From: Zonotrichia leucophrys gambelii
Lineage: Eukaryota > Chordata > Aves > Passeriformes > Passerellidae
Assembly (NCBI RefSeq): GCF_028769735.1
Contig: NC_088173.1
Coordinates: forward strand, 69,562,463 to 69,626,462
DNA: 64,000 bases
Direction of reading: 5' to 3'
Notes under the pieces: model-generated
Told to the model about the DNA's origin: nothing
Database searches by the model: none
The model's input: only the letters and a program-made list of their open reading frames with translations
In this document: positions 10,918 through 39,424 of the stretch, one piece after another
How positions within the stretch are numbered: the stretch's first letter is position 1
Layout of the letters: every line of letters starts with the position of its first letter
Made by a program: the position numbers and the translations under genes

Positions 10918-11904
10918 CGTTATTTTACAGAGCATTTATTGAGCGTGCAGGATCCATTCCAAGCCCCCATCCCCGGGGTGCAACATCCACAGGGGCTCCA
11001 CTCTGCATTATCCTGCTCCCAGGCTGTGTGGCAGCATGCACAGGGAAAAGAGGGAGCACAGCATGCATGGAAAGGGGAGAATTCCCCCAAAATGACAGCA
11101 GTGCAGCCATGGAAAATGTAACATGGAATATTACAGAGATCCAAGTGTGACTGAAGGAAGTGTCTCTTTGGTAACAGAGAGAAAACGCCAGACAAACAAC
11201 AAATATCCCTATTTCACCCTCAAATTCACATCTCAGGGCTGGAGGCTGACTGACAGGCCTGACAGCATCCAGAGGGTGCTGAGGAGGTGCAGGAAGGGGG
11301 CAGTGGGACCCACCCTGAGGCACAGAGCTGTGCTTGCTGCACCTTCCATCCCTGGGACAGGGACAGGGACATGGGGCACAGGGACAGACAGAGCCTGGTG
11401 ACAGCACAGCTGTGTCCCACATGGAGTTAGGTACACACACCAGGGCTGTGCTGATGCTCTTCCCCTCTCCCAGAGCATTTCCCAGCACCTGGGGAATCTC
11501 TGATTGTGAGCACAGAGCTGACCTGGGCTCTTGGCACTCCAAGGGATCCCAGCGGAAGGAGCAGAGCGCCCCTGCTCTGCTCTGTCACTGTCATTAAACA
11601 TGGAGTAAAACAAAAACAATTCCCCTAAAAGGGGCGATTCCATGGGACTGAAATGCCCCCCAGACCTTCCCATACACCCCCAGGCCCAGCCAGTGGATTC
11701 CAATCACATCCCTTGGAACAAACCTGTGCTGTAATCCCAGATGGATTTCAACTCTTCCAGACACCGTCCCCAGGGTGTCCCCACAGTGGAGCAGTCTCAG
11801 TGGGGGCTGTGACACAAACCAGGGGCTCAGTGACCCCAAACCAGGGGCTCAGTGGCCCAGGGAGTGCCCTGAACCCACAGATCCACCACAGATCCTGCAC
11901 AGAG
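10918..11904 (-). other. PANK2: PANK2 3'UTR (proximal form)
   Basis: About 1 kb after the stop, to just beyond the minus-strand AATAAA at 10935-10940. A longer form reaching about 9.5 kb is possible but has no clear hexamer. Confidence 0.5.
10935..10940 (-). terminator. PANK2: PANK2 polyadenylation signal AATAAA
   Basis: Minus-strand AATAAA (tttatt on +), 965 bases after the PANK2 stop. This is the nearest canonical hexamer on the sense strand. Confidence 0.55.
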
Positions 11905-29059
<17,155 letters not shown>

Positions 29060-29419
29060 AGCAGCGGGGAGCTGGGTCCGCCCCCTGCTGTTGGCCGCCT
29101 AGAGTGACAAGCGCGACTGCCCAATCAAAAGCGTGTGCCCGGTGAGGCGGGCCGATATGCGGCAGCGCGGGCCTATGGGCTTCCTCTGAGCCGAGATTGA
29201 CAAGGCAACCGCCCAATGATCGAGAGAGCTGTCCGGGTAGGGCGGGAGAAGGCGCGGTGATTGACAGCTGGGTAACTATGGCAACGCGGGGGGCCGAAGG
29301 GAAGAACCGCAGTAGGTTCGGCTGGGCTGGGCCGCGCGGAGGGGCTTATTTGAATATGATTTGCATATGCAGATGACGATGCATACAGATGTGGGGTGGT
29401 CTGCAACCCACCATGGCGG

Positions 29420-29640
29420 GCCTGAACGGACCTTAAAAACCACCTCGTTCCACCCCCTGCCATGGGCAGGGACACCTTCCACTGTCCCAGGTGGCTCCAA
29501 GCCCCATCCAACCTGGGCTGGAACAGTTCCAGGTATCCAGGGGCAGCCACAGCTTCTCTGGGAAATCCATTCCAGGGCCTCACCACCCTCACAAGGAAGA
29601 ATTTCCTGCTAAGATCTTAAAATGCTCAGCTCTCCTTTCC
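29420..29640 (-). mobile_element. CR1 LINE 3' fragment, - orientation
   Basis: Starts just outside the PANK2 CpG island: gccatgggcagggacacc, ggctccaagccccatccaac, ggggcagccacagcttctctg, ctcaccaccctcac. Confidence 0.87.
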
Positions 29641-32100
29641 ATCCCAACATAATTCTAGTGTGGACACATCCCTGTTCTTTAAACCTGTGTTTATCAACAA
29701 GCACAGCAGGAAAACTCCTGGTGGTGGAAAAATTGAGGCAACTGTGAAGAGGGGTGTAAGCAACCAACAGGATGAAAATTCAAAAGGAAAACACAGATTC
29801 CCAGCCTACAGGATGCCATCATGATGGAGATTCCCTGGTGGAATGTTAATTGTCTGTCACACCAAGCATGGTGACCCAGGGTGCTCCTCACCTGCCCCGA
29901 GGTAATCCCAGCTCACCACAACCCTCAGGCATTAATTCGATACCTGAAGGATCAGTGACCAACATTCCACAAAGCTGTGATAATGTTTCCATGAAAATTT
30001 GCTGAATCCTGGTTGCCAGAGTGAAAACAGGACAAAGGGATCAGCCAAATTCAGTTGGTGTATTTTAATATCCTGTTGGGTGAGGAGAGGAAATGGATAA
30101 ATGGGGTTGGCAGTGACAGGAGATAAAGGATGAGCTCTCTGAACACAAATAATCTCATTCAGAGCTGCATTGCTTTCATTTGGGTAAAAAAGGAACTGGC
30201 TGAGCTGCTAAAGCTCTGGAGTATTTTCAAGCCCTGCTGGCTGTGTTTGACACACCTGGAGCTGGGAAGCTCATGGGGTGTCTCAGCTGTGGGACAGAGC
30301 ATGGAGAGGGCACAGGAAAGGGCTGTTCCCTCCCAAAAGCTTCCTGTTTGTCCCCAAACAGCACACAGGGGTGAGCAGTGGTTTAAGGATGTTGGTGCCT
30401 CTGTTGTGCAGGTCAGAGCTGTTCAGGGCACAACAAAAGAGGAGCAGCAGCTCCAGAGCTGAACCCAGAGTGGCTGAGGTGGCCCAGCAGGGAAAAGGTG
30501 CCCATTTTCTGGGCAGGATCCCAGGACAGAAAACCTGGATAATGAATAAAGCAGCATCCTGGCTGCTCAGCACACATCTGTGCAATGTGTCCACCTGGTT
30601 ACATGCACTCCCTTCTCTTCCAGCCTCAGCTCCTTGTGGCTCTGTTTCACCCATCAAGTTTACAACAATTTGCAGATGCTTGGTGCATTTCTCTTCCCAG
30701 AATTTTCCCAGTGTAGGCACACAGTTTGTGGTAATTAGGAGTGGGGCTGTGGCCAGCCTCATCCCCAATGGGTACAGCTGTGAAAAGCAGGTGAACAGCA
30801 CTGAAAATAAGGAGTGCTGAGTTGAACTGACCAATCACACAGGGAACAGAGGGCACACAGGTGCAATGCATCAACATGAGGGGTGTAAAAGGTTGGGCTA
30901 AAGAACAAGGAGGGCAGATGCTTGCAGCCTGCTGAAGTGTTATGGTGTTATTTTGTATGCTTAAACCCTTCTGAAATTTTATGGTGACACTCTGTGTATC
31001 ATGGCCATCTCAGCTGTGACAGCCCAGTTCCTCCTTGGTGACAACATCCTGACTTGTGCAGCTCAGCTCTTCACTGCCTCAGGAACCACCTTCCCTGCTT
31101 TCATCCTGGGCATCCAACCACCAACAGGAAGAGCTGCCATGGTGGGCATCCTCTGGATCAGGTGCTTGCTCCAGAATGAGGTCTGGAACCCTGAACCCTG
31201 TCACCTCCTCCTGTCACCTCAGTCTCTCAGTGTCACTGCCAACAGAGCCCTTCAGAGCACTGCCTCCAGCCACAGCATCATCAACCTCCTGCTCTTCGTC
31301 CCACAAATCACAACAAGGCAAGTGTGAAGCATCAAACCAATTTATTATAGTTAGTAAAAGGCTTTTTAGCCTGTTAGTAAAAGATGTGCTGGGACACAGC
31401 TCCCTCCTGCACCATCTCCTGCCAATGAGGCTTTAAAGTGCTACATAACAACTGTGAAAATCCTGGCACTTCACAGCAGCAATCTGAACTGTTTTCCTCA
31501 GTGTGAGGTGGTGACAAACCAGCTGTTCCACAAGAGAAACCCAACATGAAAAGGCAAAGCATACAAGCTGTTGCTTAAATGTATGGAAAAACATGGGAAG
31601 AATTGCACAGGCAAGTAAAGCATCAGAGAAGAGAGCCTTGGTATGGATGAGGCTGGTTTGGGATCTCATGGATCTGCCCCGAATTACACAAAGTGTGGAG
31701 AAGGCAAGGCCCTCCTTTAGGGAGTGAAAACCATTTTATCTGTGATGGGAAGAGCAGCCCCACATTCCCTCTCCTGGCAGGGAGGGCTGGGTGTGTTTGA
31801 AGGGTTGTCCCTCCCTCCTTCAGCAGCAGGCACTGAGCAAGGAATGAACACCTCGAGCTCTTTTGGAAAGCAGCTCTGACACAGCACATCAACACCTCCC
31901 TTTTGTATCCACTGGCTGGCCTTGCTTCATGGAGGCACTTCTTGCATTTTTGGGCAGAAGGGAACTATTGGGAGGGAGGAGCAGCCATTGAGGGCTGAGT
32001 GACCTTTCCCACCACAGGCCAAGCTCTGGGTGTGATGGGCTGAGCTCCCTGCCAGCAGGAAGAGAGGATTTTGGGAACTCATTCAGGATGAATAAGTTAC
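29641..32100. other. Intergenic region upstream of PANK2 / downstream of MAVS
   Basis: No gene recognised. A minus-strand AATAAA at 31341-31346 is a possible distal polyadenylation signal for MAVS, about 2.2 kb after its stop; this is inference only. Confidence 0.5.
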
Positions 32101-32104
32101 TGGG

Positions 32105-32490
32105 ATGAGGGAAGTGATTCTGCTCAGGTGAGACCCCACCTGCAGTGCTGTGCCCAACATCAGAAGGATGTGGAGCTGCTGCAGTGAGGCCACAGGACTG
32201 AGCCCTCTGCTCTGGAGACCTGGGAGTTCTCAGCCTGGAGAACACTCAGAGAGACCTTCCAGCACCTTCCAGTACCTAAAAGGGCTACAAGAGAGCTGGA
32301 GAAGGACTTTGGACAAGGACCTGGAGGGACAGCACAAAGGGGAATGGCTCCCACTGTCAGAGGGCAGGGATAGATGGGATACTGGGAAGAAATTCTTCCC
32401 TGTGAGGGTGGTGAGGCACTGACACAGGTGTGGCTGCTCCATCCCTGGAACAGTTCAAGGCCAAGCTGAATAGGGCTTAGAGCAGCCTGG
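32105..32490 (+). mobile_element. CR1 LINE 3' fragment, + orientation
   Basis: Long fragment: gtgagaccccacctgcagtgc, ctcagcctggagaacactcag, ggagaaggactttggacaagg, ttcttccctgtgagggtgg, gaacagttcaaggccaagctg. The terminal tail is lost. Confidence 0.88.
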
Positions 32491-32539
32491 AGCAATGTAA
32501 TTATTCCAAGCTGTTGCTGCTTCCCTGCTTTGCTGTATT

Positions 32540-32720
32540 TTAGAATCACAGAATGGTTGGGGTGGGAAGGGCCATCAATGAGCATCTCACCCCAGCCCTC
32601 TGCCATGGACACCTCCCCCAGGACCAGTCTGTTCCAAGCCCTTCAGACACTGGAAGGTGCTGCAAGGTCTCCCCACAGCCCAGAGCATCTCAGACTCTGC
32701 TGTGGCCTCCCTGCAGTTGA
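32540..32720 (-). mobile_element. CR1 LINE 3' fragment, - orientation
   Basis: Begins with an agaatcacagaatggttgggg tail complement, then ctctgccatggacacctcccc and cagactctgctgtggcctcc. It sits head to head with the preceding fragment. Confidence 0.75.
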
Positions 32721-33568
32721 TCCTGTTTGTGTTCCAGCCTGGGCAGAAGGCTCCTATACCCCAACCCCACAACAACAGGTATCAGGAATTCCATCCACCC
32801 TTCCAACCCAACTCCAAAGATCCAGCCTAAAAATCAAAGACACCCAGCAACTTTCTGTGGGACCAAGTCTGCTTGAAGTTGGCATTGCCTGAAACATTCC
32901 TCTTAAATCAGAAACCCCTTTCCCTGCCTGGAGGGGGTGAAATGAGGCTGATCCTTGATAATGCTTGTTAGATGCAGCTCTTTCCTGACCCTCATGTTTA
33001 TCCCCAGGGTCAGTACTACATGAAACAATCCCAGAGGGAGCAGCAGAGCCAGAGACACCAAGGAAGGCAAACTGAACATGAGATGTCCAGTGGAGGCTGC
33101 TGCACCCACCCTTGGGCACATTTTCAAGCCAAGATGAGCAGAGCCAAGAAAATGAGCTCTGCTGTTACAGGATACCTGCACCACCTCTCCTGGCTGCATT
33201 GCACAAAGGAGCTGGAGGTCACCCTTTGGATCACCAGTTTCCCTGAGACTTCCTGGGACCAAACAAGACATGGAGAATCACCGTAAGTGCTTTTCTTTTT
33301 GACTCAATGGAACATTTTGGAGCGAGATCTTCTCCCTGAGGGCTGTAAAAAGAGAAGGCTACAGCCAAGAAGATGGCTGGGAAATGGGAGGGAACGGACC
33401 CAAACCCAACAGCATCATGTACCAAGGCCTCTTCCAGCAGAACCTTCCAGAAAAAGATTTAACAACGCCCCTACTGCCCTTTGCTACTCTTCAGGCTTCA
33501 AATGCATTGGCCAAAATCCTGTTGCCAGAGGAAGCCCCTGGCTGTGTCACTGGCGGGGTGTCCCATCG

Positions 33569-34204
33569 CTATTTCCGCAGCCGGGCGTACACGGCGAACA
33601 CCACGGCAGAAATGACACCCACAGCTGGAAGGATGTACAGCAGGGACAGGCCATTGCTGTCCCCCTTTGGGGCTCTGCCCTGAGGGGAGCTGGTGGCACT
33701 GCCAGAGCTGGAATTCACGGCGCTTCCAAGGGGAGTGACCCCATCGCTGCCGGCTCCAAGCTGGACGCTGGGGTGATGATCCACATGGAACTCGTGGGTG
33801 CCCAGGGAGCTGCTGTCCCTGCCTGGAGCAGGACAGGAGTCTCTCCTTGCTCCAGGTGCCTCCTTTGCTCTGGGGCCTGCAGGAACTGAGGAGACTCTGG
33901 GCAGTGCTGCTCCTGAGCTCACGCTATCCTCGCTCACCAGGATTGGGTCGCTGCCGAGGCCAAGGCTGCTGGAGGCGTTGCTGGGCTCCTGAGAGCTCGG
34001 GTGTGTGCTGGCCACCTCTGGGCTGCCCCGAAGCGTGGACATGAGGACACCTGGCTTGCTGAGCTCCTCTTCCTTCTCCTCATCACTCTGAGGTGCCCAG
34101 ATGCTGGTGGCAGAGCTCACCCGGCAAGCCGATCTCCCAGCCACGCCTTCGGAGCCGCCTACCACAGCTGTGGCCAGGACAGGGTCTGCCGAGGCTGGGA
34201 GCAC
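33569..34204 (-). CDS. MAVS: MAVS exon 6 (C-terminus with tail anchor)
   Basis: The acceptor is cttgtctcccaaag. 211 codons then TAG. It includes DEEKEEELSKPGVL, a Ser-rich stretch and the final hydrophobic helix with basic ARLRK. Such a C-terminal anchor inserts MAVS into the mitochondrial outer membrane. Confidence 0.93.
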   Translation of the reverse strand: MLPASADPVLATAVVGGSEGVAGRSACRVSSATSIWAPQSDEEKEEELSKPGVLMSTLRGSPEVASTHPSSQEPSNASSSLGLGSDPILVSEDSVSSGAALPRVSSVPAGPRAKEAPGARRDSCPAPGRDSSSLGTHEFHVDHHPSVQLGAGSDGVTPLGSAVNSSSGSATSSPQGRAPKGDSNGLSLLYILPAVGVISAVVFAVYARLRK

Positions 34205-37200
34205 CTTTGGGAGACAAGGAGAGGGGCTGGGGGTCAAGGGGAGCACCCAATGACCTGGGCTTGGGGACACAGGTCCCACACAAAGCTACTTCAACACAGC
34301 CCCAAAGCTGCATCAACAAGGCTGGGTCACAGGGAACAGGGAGGTGAAGGAGGCAGGAAGGAAGGAGAGCAGAGGAGAACAGCACCTGGAAGCCACAAAA
34401 CTGACTGGGAAGATAAGGAGTCAAAGCCCAACAGAGTTTGGCTCCCTTCTCCCATGCTCCACCACACAATGTGTGTGGATGGTAACATAAACACCACAGT
34501 GGGGGTAAAAAATCCCTGAATAAACTCATCAGCAGTGTGACACTGCAACAGAAAATCTCCCAACCACTGGGAGTGCACAGGACAGGAGTGAAATGCAAGT
34601 GGCAAGAGGAAAGGTCACCTACTCTCTCCTTGGCTGGCACACAGGGGGTGCTGCTGGCTCTGTCCCCAACAGGCAGCTTCTTCTCTTGCGTAAGGGACTT
34701 CACAGAGCTGTCACGGGATGGGACAGTGGCTCTGGGCACAGGGGTGGCACCCAGGGGAGCTGTTTCCACTGAAGCACCTGGCAGGGAGAAAATGAAACGT
34801 GTTGTGTTAACCAGGGGGCCTAAAAGGTGAGATTTGCTGATTTGTCCTTCCTCAAGGAAGCTGTGACAGGACAGTCCCCAAGCTGAGGGGGTGGCACAGG
34901 GAGCAGGACCCAGTGCCCTGGCTCTGCTGTGGCACCTGAGCTTTCCCTGCAGCTGCAGGTAACTCATGCACCAAGGCAAACAGAGGCTTTTAAGGCTCCT
35001 GAAACTCCATGTCCCCCCAGCCAGGAGGTGCTGACCCCACATGGCAGAGGGGAAAGGGCTGGGTGTCTCTTTTGCCACCCCAATACCCTGGAATGGAGGA
35101 CATCCTGATTCTAAGATGCCCAAAGGTGAGCGATGCAGGAGATGCTAAAATTCCCCCACAAGCATACAAAGATCTCTGCAAACCAGGGGGAGAACTTTCA
35201 CACCCCAAAGCTGCTCCCAAACTGCCAAAATTAAAATGCAGATGGATGAGATGACCACTGTGGGTTCCTTCCAAACAAAATATTCTATTCTATTCTATTC
35301 TATTCTATTCTATTCTATTCTATTCTATTCTATTCTATTCTATTCTATTCTATTCTATTCTATTCTATTCATTCCCCCAGCACTGCCAAGGCCACCATTA
35401 ACCCATGTCCCCAAATGCCACATCCAAACACCTTCTAAATCCCTCCAGGGATGGTGACTACCACTGGCTGGCCTGCACAGTTTATTCCAATGCTTGACAA
35501 CCTCTTCCAAAAAGAAATTTTCCCTGCTATCCAATCTAAACCTCCCATGACACAATTTTCCTCTCATCCTGTTGCCTGTTACATCTCCACCTTGCTCCAC
35601 TCTCCTGTCAGGGAGTTATAGAGAGTGAAAAGGTCTCTCCCAAACCTCCTTCTTTCCAGACAGAGCTCTCTCAGCTTCCTGAGCTGCTCCTCATCAGACT
35701 TATGCTCTAGAGCCCTCCCAGCTCCACTCCCATCTCTGGAACACTCCTGCAGTGAGGGGCTCTCAGCAGCACCCCGGTGGCTGCCTGGTTCTGCCAGGAG
35801 GGACACCCACCTCCACTCCCTGGGTGCTGTGGCAGCATCCCCACCCGCTTCTTCTCCACATCAAACTGCTCCTGGATGAGGAGGGGGCTGCGCACATCCA
35901 CGAAGCTTCCTGTGGGCTCACCCTGCCCAGAGCTTGGCACAGGCTGCTTTGTTGGCACTGGGTTTGGGGGCACAGCACGAGTGGCTCCCTCCAGGCTCGG
36001 TGGTGGCTCTGTGAAGATATCTGAGCTCTCTTCGGGCTCGTTCCTGGGCTGCCCAGGGCTGTGAGTGGCACCGGCATCCCTGGATGGAGCAGCCCTGCCC
36101 AGGCCCAGGCCGGGCGTGCCGCGGTGCAGGTGGTTGGCATTCCCAAAAAACCCATTGTCCACACACACCGGCCGGCGGCTCAGCCAGTCCCGGCCCTGCT
36201 CTGGGGACACAGCTGGTGGCACAGCCACCCCTGGTGTCCCTGGTGACACTGGCATGGCCCCGGTGGGGTGTGAGAGATTCCCCTCTGCGCTGTGCCCGCC
36301 GCTCGCTCCGCCATGGACTTCGCTCCCAGGTGGAACCGGCCGGGGACTCTCTTGCTCCGGGAGTTTTTTGGGGAGCTGGAAGGAAATGAGGTGTGTTAAA
36401 TCACTGGGATGAGGGGTTTGGGACATCCCTTGGTCCCAGTGACCCCCATGAGGCTGGTTATGAAAGGGGTCTGGGGTTTCTTTTTGGGACCCACCCAAGG
36501 GTTGGGGGCTGTGGAGAGAAGCCTGGACTGGCAAAGCAGACCCTGCACTCTCCCCATGGAATGGAATGCCCCTGGAATTCAGTTACAGGGCCATATATGA
36601 GCTGTAAGCTACCAGATACAGCAGAGATCAGCAGTGAGGGGCTGCTTTGGCTGGCCCTGGCCCCACCACAGGCTCCCCATACCCAATCCAAAAGTCCAAA
36701 AGGGATCTTTGTGTCCCCATCCAACCTGTGCCCTGCTCACCGATTCCTGCACAGGCAGCCTGGCCTCCAGCTCTGTGCTCGTGGTGGTTCCAGCACTGGG
36801 CAGGACAGGGGGATGGTCACCCGTGGCCAGGTCTCGGCGTGGCTGCCCAGCCAGCGGGGCAGAATTTGGCCCCCGGGGTGGTGTCTGGGCACTGATGGAG
36901 GAGGGCCTGGGATGGGCATCACTGGGAAGGGAGGGGGCAGCAGCAGGAGCTGAGGAACCTGGAAGACACAAGTGGATCATTGCAGGAAAAGCTGAGGAAG
37001 CAGAGGATAAGTGTGACACTGAGACAGTCCCTGCTCTGTCCCCACAGCAGCCAAGCCCACTGCACCCCTTTGTTCATCTTTCCATCTTCCCTCAGCCACT
37101 TTCAAACATGGATCTGTCATCCTCAGACACGTCACCACAGTGAAGGACATCTGTGGGACAGACATCTCCAGCACCCTGGGAAACTGAGGCAGGCACAGAG

Positions 37201-37672
37201 ACAACTTCATGCCCCCACCTCCAGCACCCCACAGGACACACCCAGGAAGGATGAGGCTACATACGAGGTCGAGGTTGCCAGGCATCATAGATTTCCTGCA
37301 GCTCATCAGCCAAGTGCCCTGCGTTGTTGTGGTGCAGTGCCTGGATGAGATCCTGCACCCAGCCCCTGCGGCACTTCAGGTGCTGATAGAACTTAAACAC
37401 AGCTTTCTGGTTGCCCCGTGTCTCCTCCCGGGCCAGGAGTTCATCCTAGGAAAAACACACAAGGTATCTAAGAGAGGGTCTGGTTTAGAGGTAAGACAGC
37501 TCTATGTTGCCATTGGGGAAGGAGCCTGGCAGAGCTCAGGCAAAGAGGAAATTACTCTGTCAGAATCGACCAGGCAGGTCAGGGAATCGACCAGCGACGC
37601 CACTCGGATAGCACTGAACTTCTTGAGGTTTCTCGTAATGTGGAAGTACACTTTGTCCTCAGCCAAACCCAT
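33569..37672 (-). CDS. MAVS: MAVS, mitochondrial antiviral signalling protein (six coding exons, one splice anomaly)
   Basis: MAVS is the CARD adaptor that receives RIG-I/MDA5 signals on mitochondria and recruits TRAFs to activate IRF3/NF-kB. Exons (complement): 37556..37672, 37265..37446, 36741..36958, 35811..36375, 34623..34777, 33569..34204, about 623 residues if joined as expected (human 540). Visible are an N-terminal CARD (MGLAEDKVY to YDAWQPRP, with RGWVQDLIQAL), a Pro/Ser/Thr-rich middle, PVQES at the end of exon 3 (compare the TRAF site PVQET in human MAVS), EEELSKPGVL shared with the mammalian protein, and a C-terminal tail anchor SLLYILPAVGVISAVVFAVY followed by ARLRK. Its place upstream of and codirectional with PANK2 matches human. 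Odd: the first intron's only GT donor gives a frame one base out of register with exon 2. Confidence 0.93.
34623..34777 (-). CDS. MAVS: MAVS exon 5
   Basis: The acceptor is ttctccctgccag and the donor is AGA|gtaggt. 51 codons, ASVETAPLGATPVP to CVPAKER. The phase connects exactly to exons 4 and 6. Confidence 0.85.
35278..35370 (+). repeat. (TATTC)n pentanucleotide microsatellite, about 18 units
   Basis: Perfect TATTC repeat in the intron between MAVS exons 4 and 5, directly at the 3'-end side of a reverse CR1 fragment. Confidence 0.97.
35371..35760 (-). mobile_element. CR1 LINE 3' fragment, - orientation (MAVS intron)
   Basis: Contains attcccccagcactgccaagg, caaatgccacatccaaacacc, ctccagggatggtgactacc, ttccctgctatccaatc and ctctctcagcttcctgagctg. 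Confidence 0.85.
35811..36375 (-). CDS. MAVS: MAVS exon 4 (low-complexity central region)
   Basis: The acceptor is atttccttccag and the donor is TGGAG|gtgggt. 188 codons from LPKKLPEQESPRP, including CVDNGFFGNANHLHRG and ending QHPGSG. It is the largest internal exon and has no fold that I recognise. Confidence 0.87.
36741..36958 (-). CDS. MAVS: MAVS exon 3 (Pro-rich, TRAF-type motif)
   Basis: The acceptor is gtgtcttccag and the donor is AATCG|gtgagc. Seventy-two codons rich in Ser/Pro/Ala end in LPVQES, a PxQxS/T TRAF-binding consensus. Confidence 0.88.
37265..37446 (-). CDS. MAVS: MAVS exon 2 (second half of CARD)
   Basis: The acceptor is gtttttcctag and the donor is CCTC|gtatgt. The open CARD frame is one base, then MKLLAREETRGNQKAVFKFY to DAWQPRP, then one base. 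The intron upstream is only 109 nt. Confidence 0.9.
37556..37672 (-). CDS. MAVS: MAVS exon with start codon (first half of CARD)
   Basis: ATG at 37672 follows a 13-base 5'UTR piece and the acceptor ccctctgcag. Thirty-nine codons end DSDR at AGA|gtaatt. The phase at this donor is 0, but exon 2 needs two leftover bases. A donor one base earlier (AG|) would fit, but the sequence there reads AGAGTAAT, not AGGTAAT. Confidence 0.85.
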
Positions 37673-37684
37673 CGTGGCTCAGCA

Positions 37685-38420
37685 CCTGCAGAGGGACAGA
37701 GGCTGCGGGTGAGCCCCAGGCTGTCTCCAGGAGCTCGGGCAGGCACCCGTGCCCTGGCACAGACAGCGCGATGAGCCAGGGGAAATCCTGTCGGAAATCA
37801 CGCACAGAAAATTCGTTTGGGTTTAAGCTCAACGCCCAGCTTCACTTCCATAAACCTCGCTTATTTCTACCATTGCCCAGACCGTGTTTATTCCCACTCT
37901 GCTTGTTTGGATGTTTGGACTCCGCCGGCGGGTTGGGGGCCGGCCTGGCGGCAGGGTCACGACAGGCGACAGGGAAAAACAAGCGGCACGGCCAAGACAA
38001 GCGCCAGAGGCCAGGGCGGGAATCCCGCACAAGCAACGGGAAAACCAAAGGGGAAAGCACAGCGCTCCTTCCCACAGGGAACAGCGGCCCGCAGGCCGCG
38101 ACGCGGCTCTGCGCGCCCTCACGGCGGGGCCCCCCCGCCCTCAGCGCGACCTTCAGCCCCCGGGAGAGCTCCGGGAGGTTCTCGGCTCGCAGATCCGCCT
38201 GGCAGAGCGGCCGGCGGTGGCGGCCGGGGCTGTGGCGGCCGCAGGGGTCGGTGCGGCCCCGGTGTCCCCTCCCCGCCGCCCTCACGGCCCCTGAGGGCCC
38301 CTCACCTGCGCCCGCCGCCGCCGCGCGCCCGGCACCGCTATGGCCCCGCCCCCTTTGCGTCGCGTCCGCCGCTGATTGGCTGGAGAGCACGCCCGTCACG
38401 GTGATTGACAGGTAGTGATT
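37685..38420 (-). promoter_or_regulatory. MAVS: MAVS CpG island promoter and 5' non-coding exon
   Basis: GC-rich block at 37915-38400. A minus-strand donor GCGCAG|gtgagg at 38306 can splice a short 5'UTR exon to the acceptor at 37685. An inverted CCAAT box (gattggctgg, about 38374) lies upstream, in correct orientation for minus-strand transcription. Confidence 0.65.
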
Positions 38421-38459
38421 GACAGGGGGTGTGTCCAGTTCCGGGTCTCTGGGGACAGC

Positions 38460-38715
38460 GGGGTCAGGGAGGGCATGGAGCGGAGACAGGGAGAGCATGG
38501 AGCAGAGACAGATCCTGGAGCGTGGACAGATCCTGGAGAGGGGACAGGGAGAGCATGGAGAGGGGACAGATCCTGGAGGAAGGACAGATCCTGGAGCGGG
38601 ACAGGGAGAGAATGGAGCGGGACTGGAAGATCCTGGAGCGTAGACAGGAAATTCCTGGAGCGGGGACAGGGAATTCCTGGAGCGGGGACAGATCCTGGAG
38701 AGAGGACAGGGAGAC
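38460..38715 (+). repeat. Minisatellite, about 20-bp unit
   Basis: Degenerate direct repeats of gacagatcctggagcgggg and gggacagggagagcatggag, roughly twelve units, between the MAVS promoter and a CR1 fragment. Confidence 0.85.
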
Positions 38716-39275
38716 CATGGAAGAATTTCTTTATGTTGAGGCTGGCAGAGCACTGGAACAGCTGCCCAGGGAGGCTGTGACGTCTCCCTCTCTGGAGACA
38801 TTCCAAACCCACCTGGACACATTCCTGTGTCACCTGCTCCATGTGACACTGCCTTGATAGGGGGTTGGACTGGATGCTCTCCAGAGGTCCCTTTGAACAT
38901 CAGTATTCTATGATTCTGGGAGCTGTTCAGCCTCAAGAACAGACATCTGAGGGGGGACTTCATCAATGTGTATAAACATCTAAAGGTGGTGTGCCAAGAG
39001 GATGGACTAGGCTCTGTTCCCTGGTGCCCAGCAATGGGACAAGAGGCAAAGGGCAGAAACTGATGGAAGTTCCACCTGGATATGAGGAACATGGTCTTTC
39101 ATGTGAGCTCTGGCACAGTTTGTCCAGAAAAGCCTCATCCCTGGAAGTGTCTGTGGCCACGGGTGATGGGGCTTGGAGCAACCTGGGATGGTGGAAAGTT
39201 GTCCCTGTCCATGGCAGGGGTGGAATGAGATGGTCTTTAAGGTTCCTTGCCACCCAAACCATTCTGTGATAATAA
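38716..39275 (+). mobile_element. Two adjacent CR1 LINE fragments, + orientation
   Basis: The first runs from agaatttctttatgttgagg to a tail near 38920 (cagtattctatgattctggg). The second runs from gagctgttcagcctcaagaac through gatgggacaagaggcaaaggg to a tail near 39270. Confidence 0.85.
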
Positions 39276-39424
39276 TTAATTGAAGCCAGCTTTTCTCATT
39301 CTAAATTATAAAAAAGGAACATTTTTCTGGGTTGTTTCTAATTAGGAAGAGATCTTGTTGGTGATCAAAATTTACCTCATGAAAAAAAAAAAGCCACTCA
39401 GTTGCACCCAGGAGTTTCTGTTCA

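Larger units (their letters stand above)
8206..10930. other. Intergenic region between convergent RNF24 and PANK2
   Basis: No gene seen. It contains a reverse CR1 fragment (8785-9070), a forward CR1 fragment (10130-10300), and an A/T-rich stretch at 9500-9600 that resembles a distal 3'UTR end for the minus-strand gene but lacks a canonical hexamer. Confidence 0.55.

Noticed and set aside
34083..35123. 346-codon minus-strand ORF within MAVS
   Set aside because: Other-frame shadow spanning real MAVS exons 5 and 6 and the introns; it lacks splice logic and domain content.
37842..39092. 416-codon minus-strand ORF across the MAVS promoter
   Set aside because: Its frame runs through a minisatellite and CR1 fragments (repeated SPLQDLS-type residues); not a gene.
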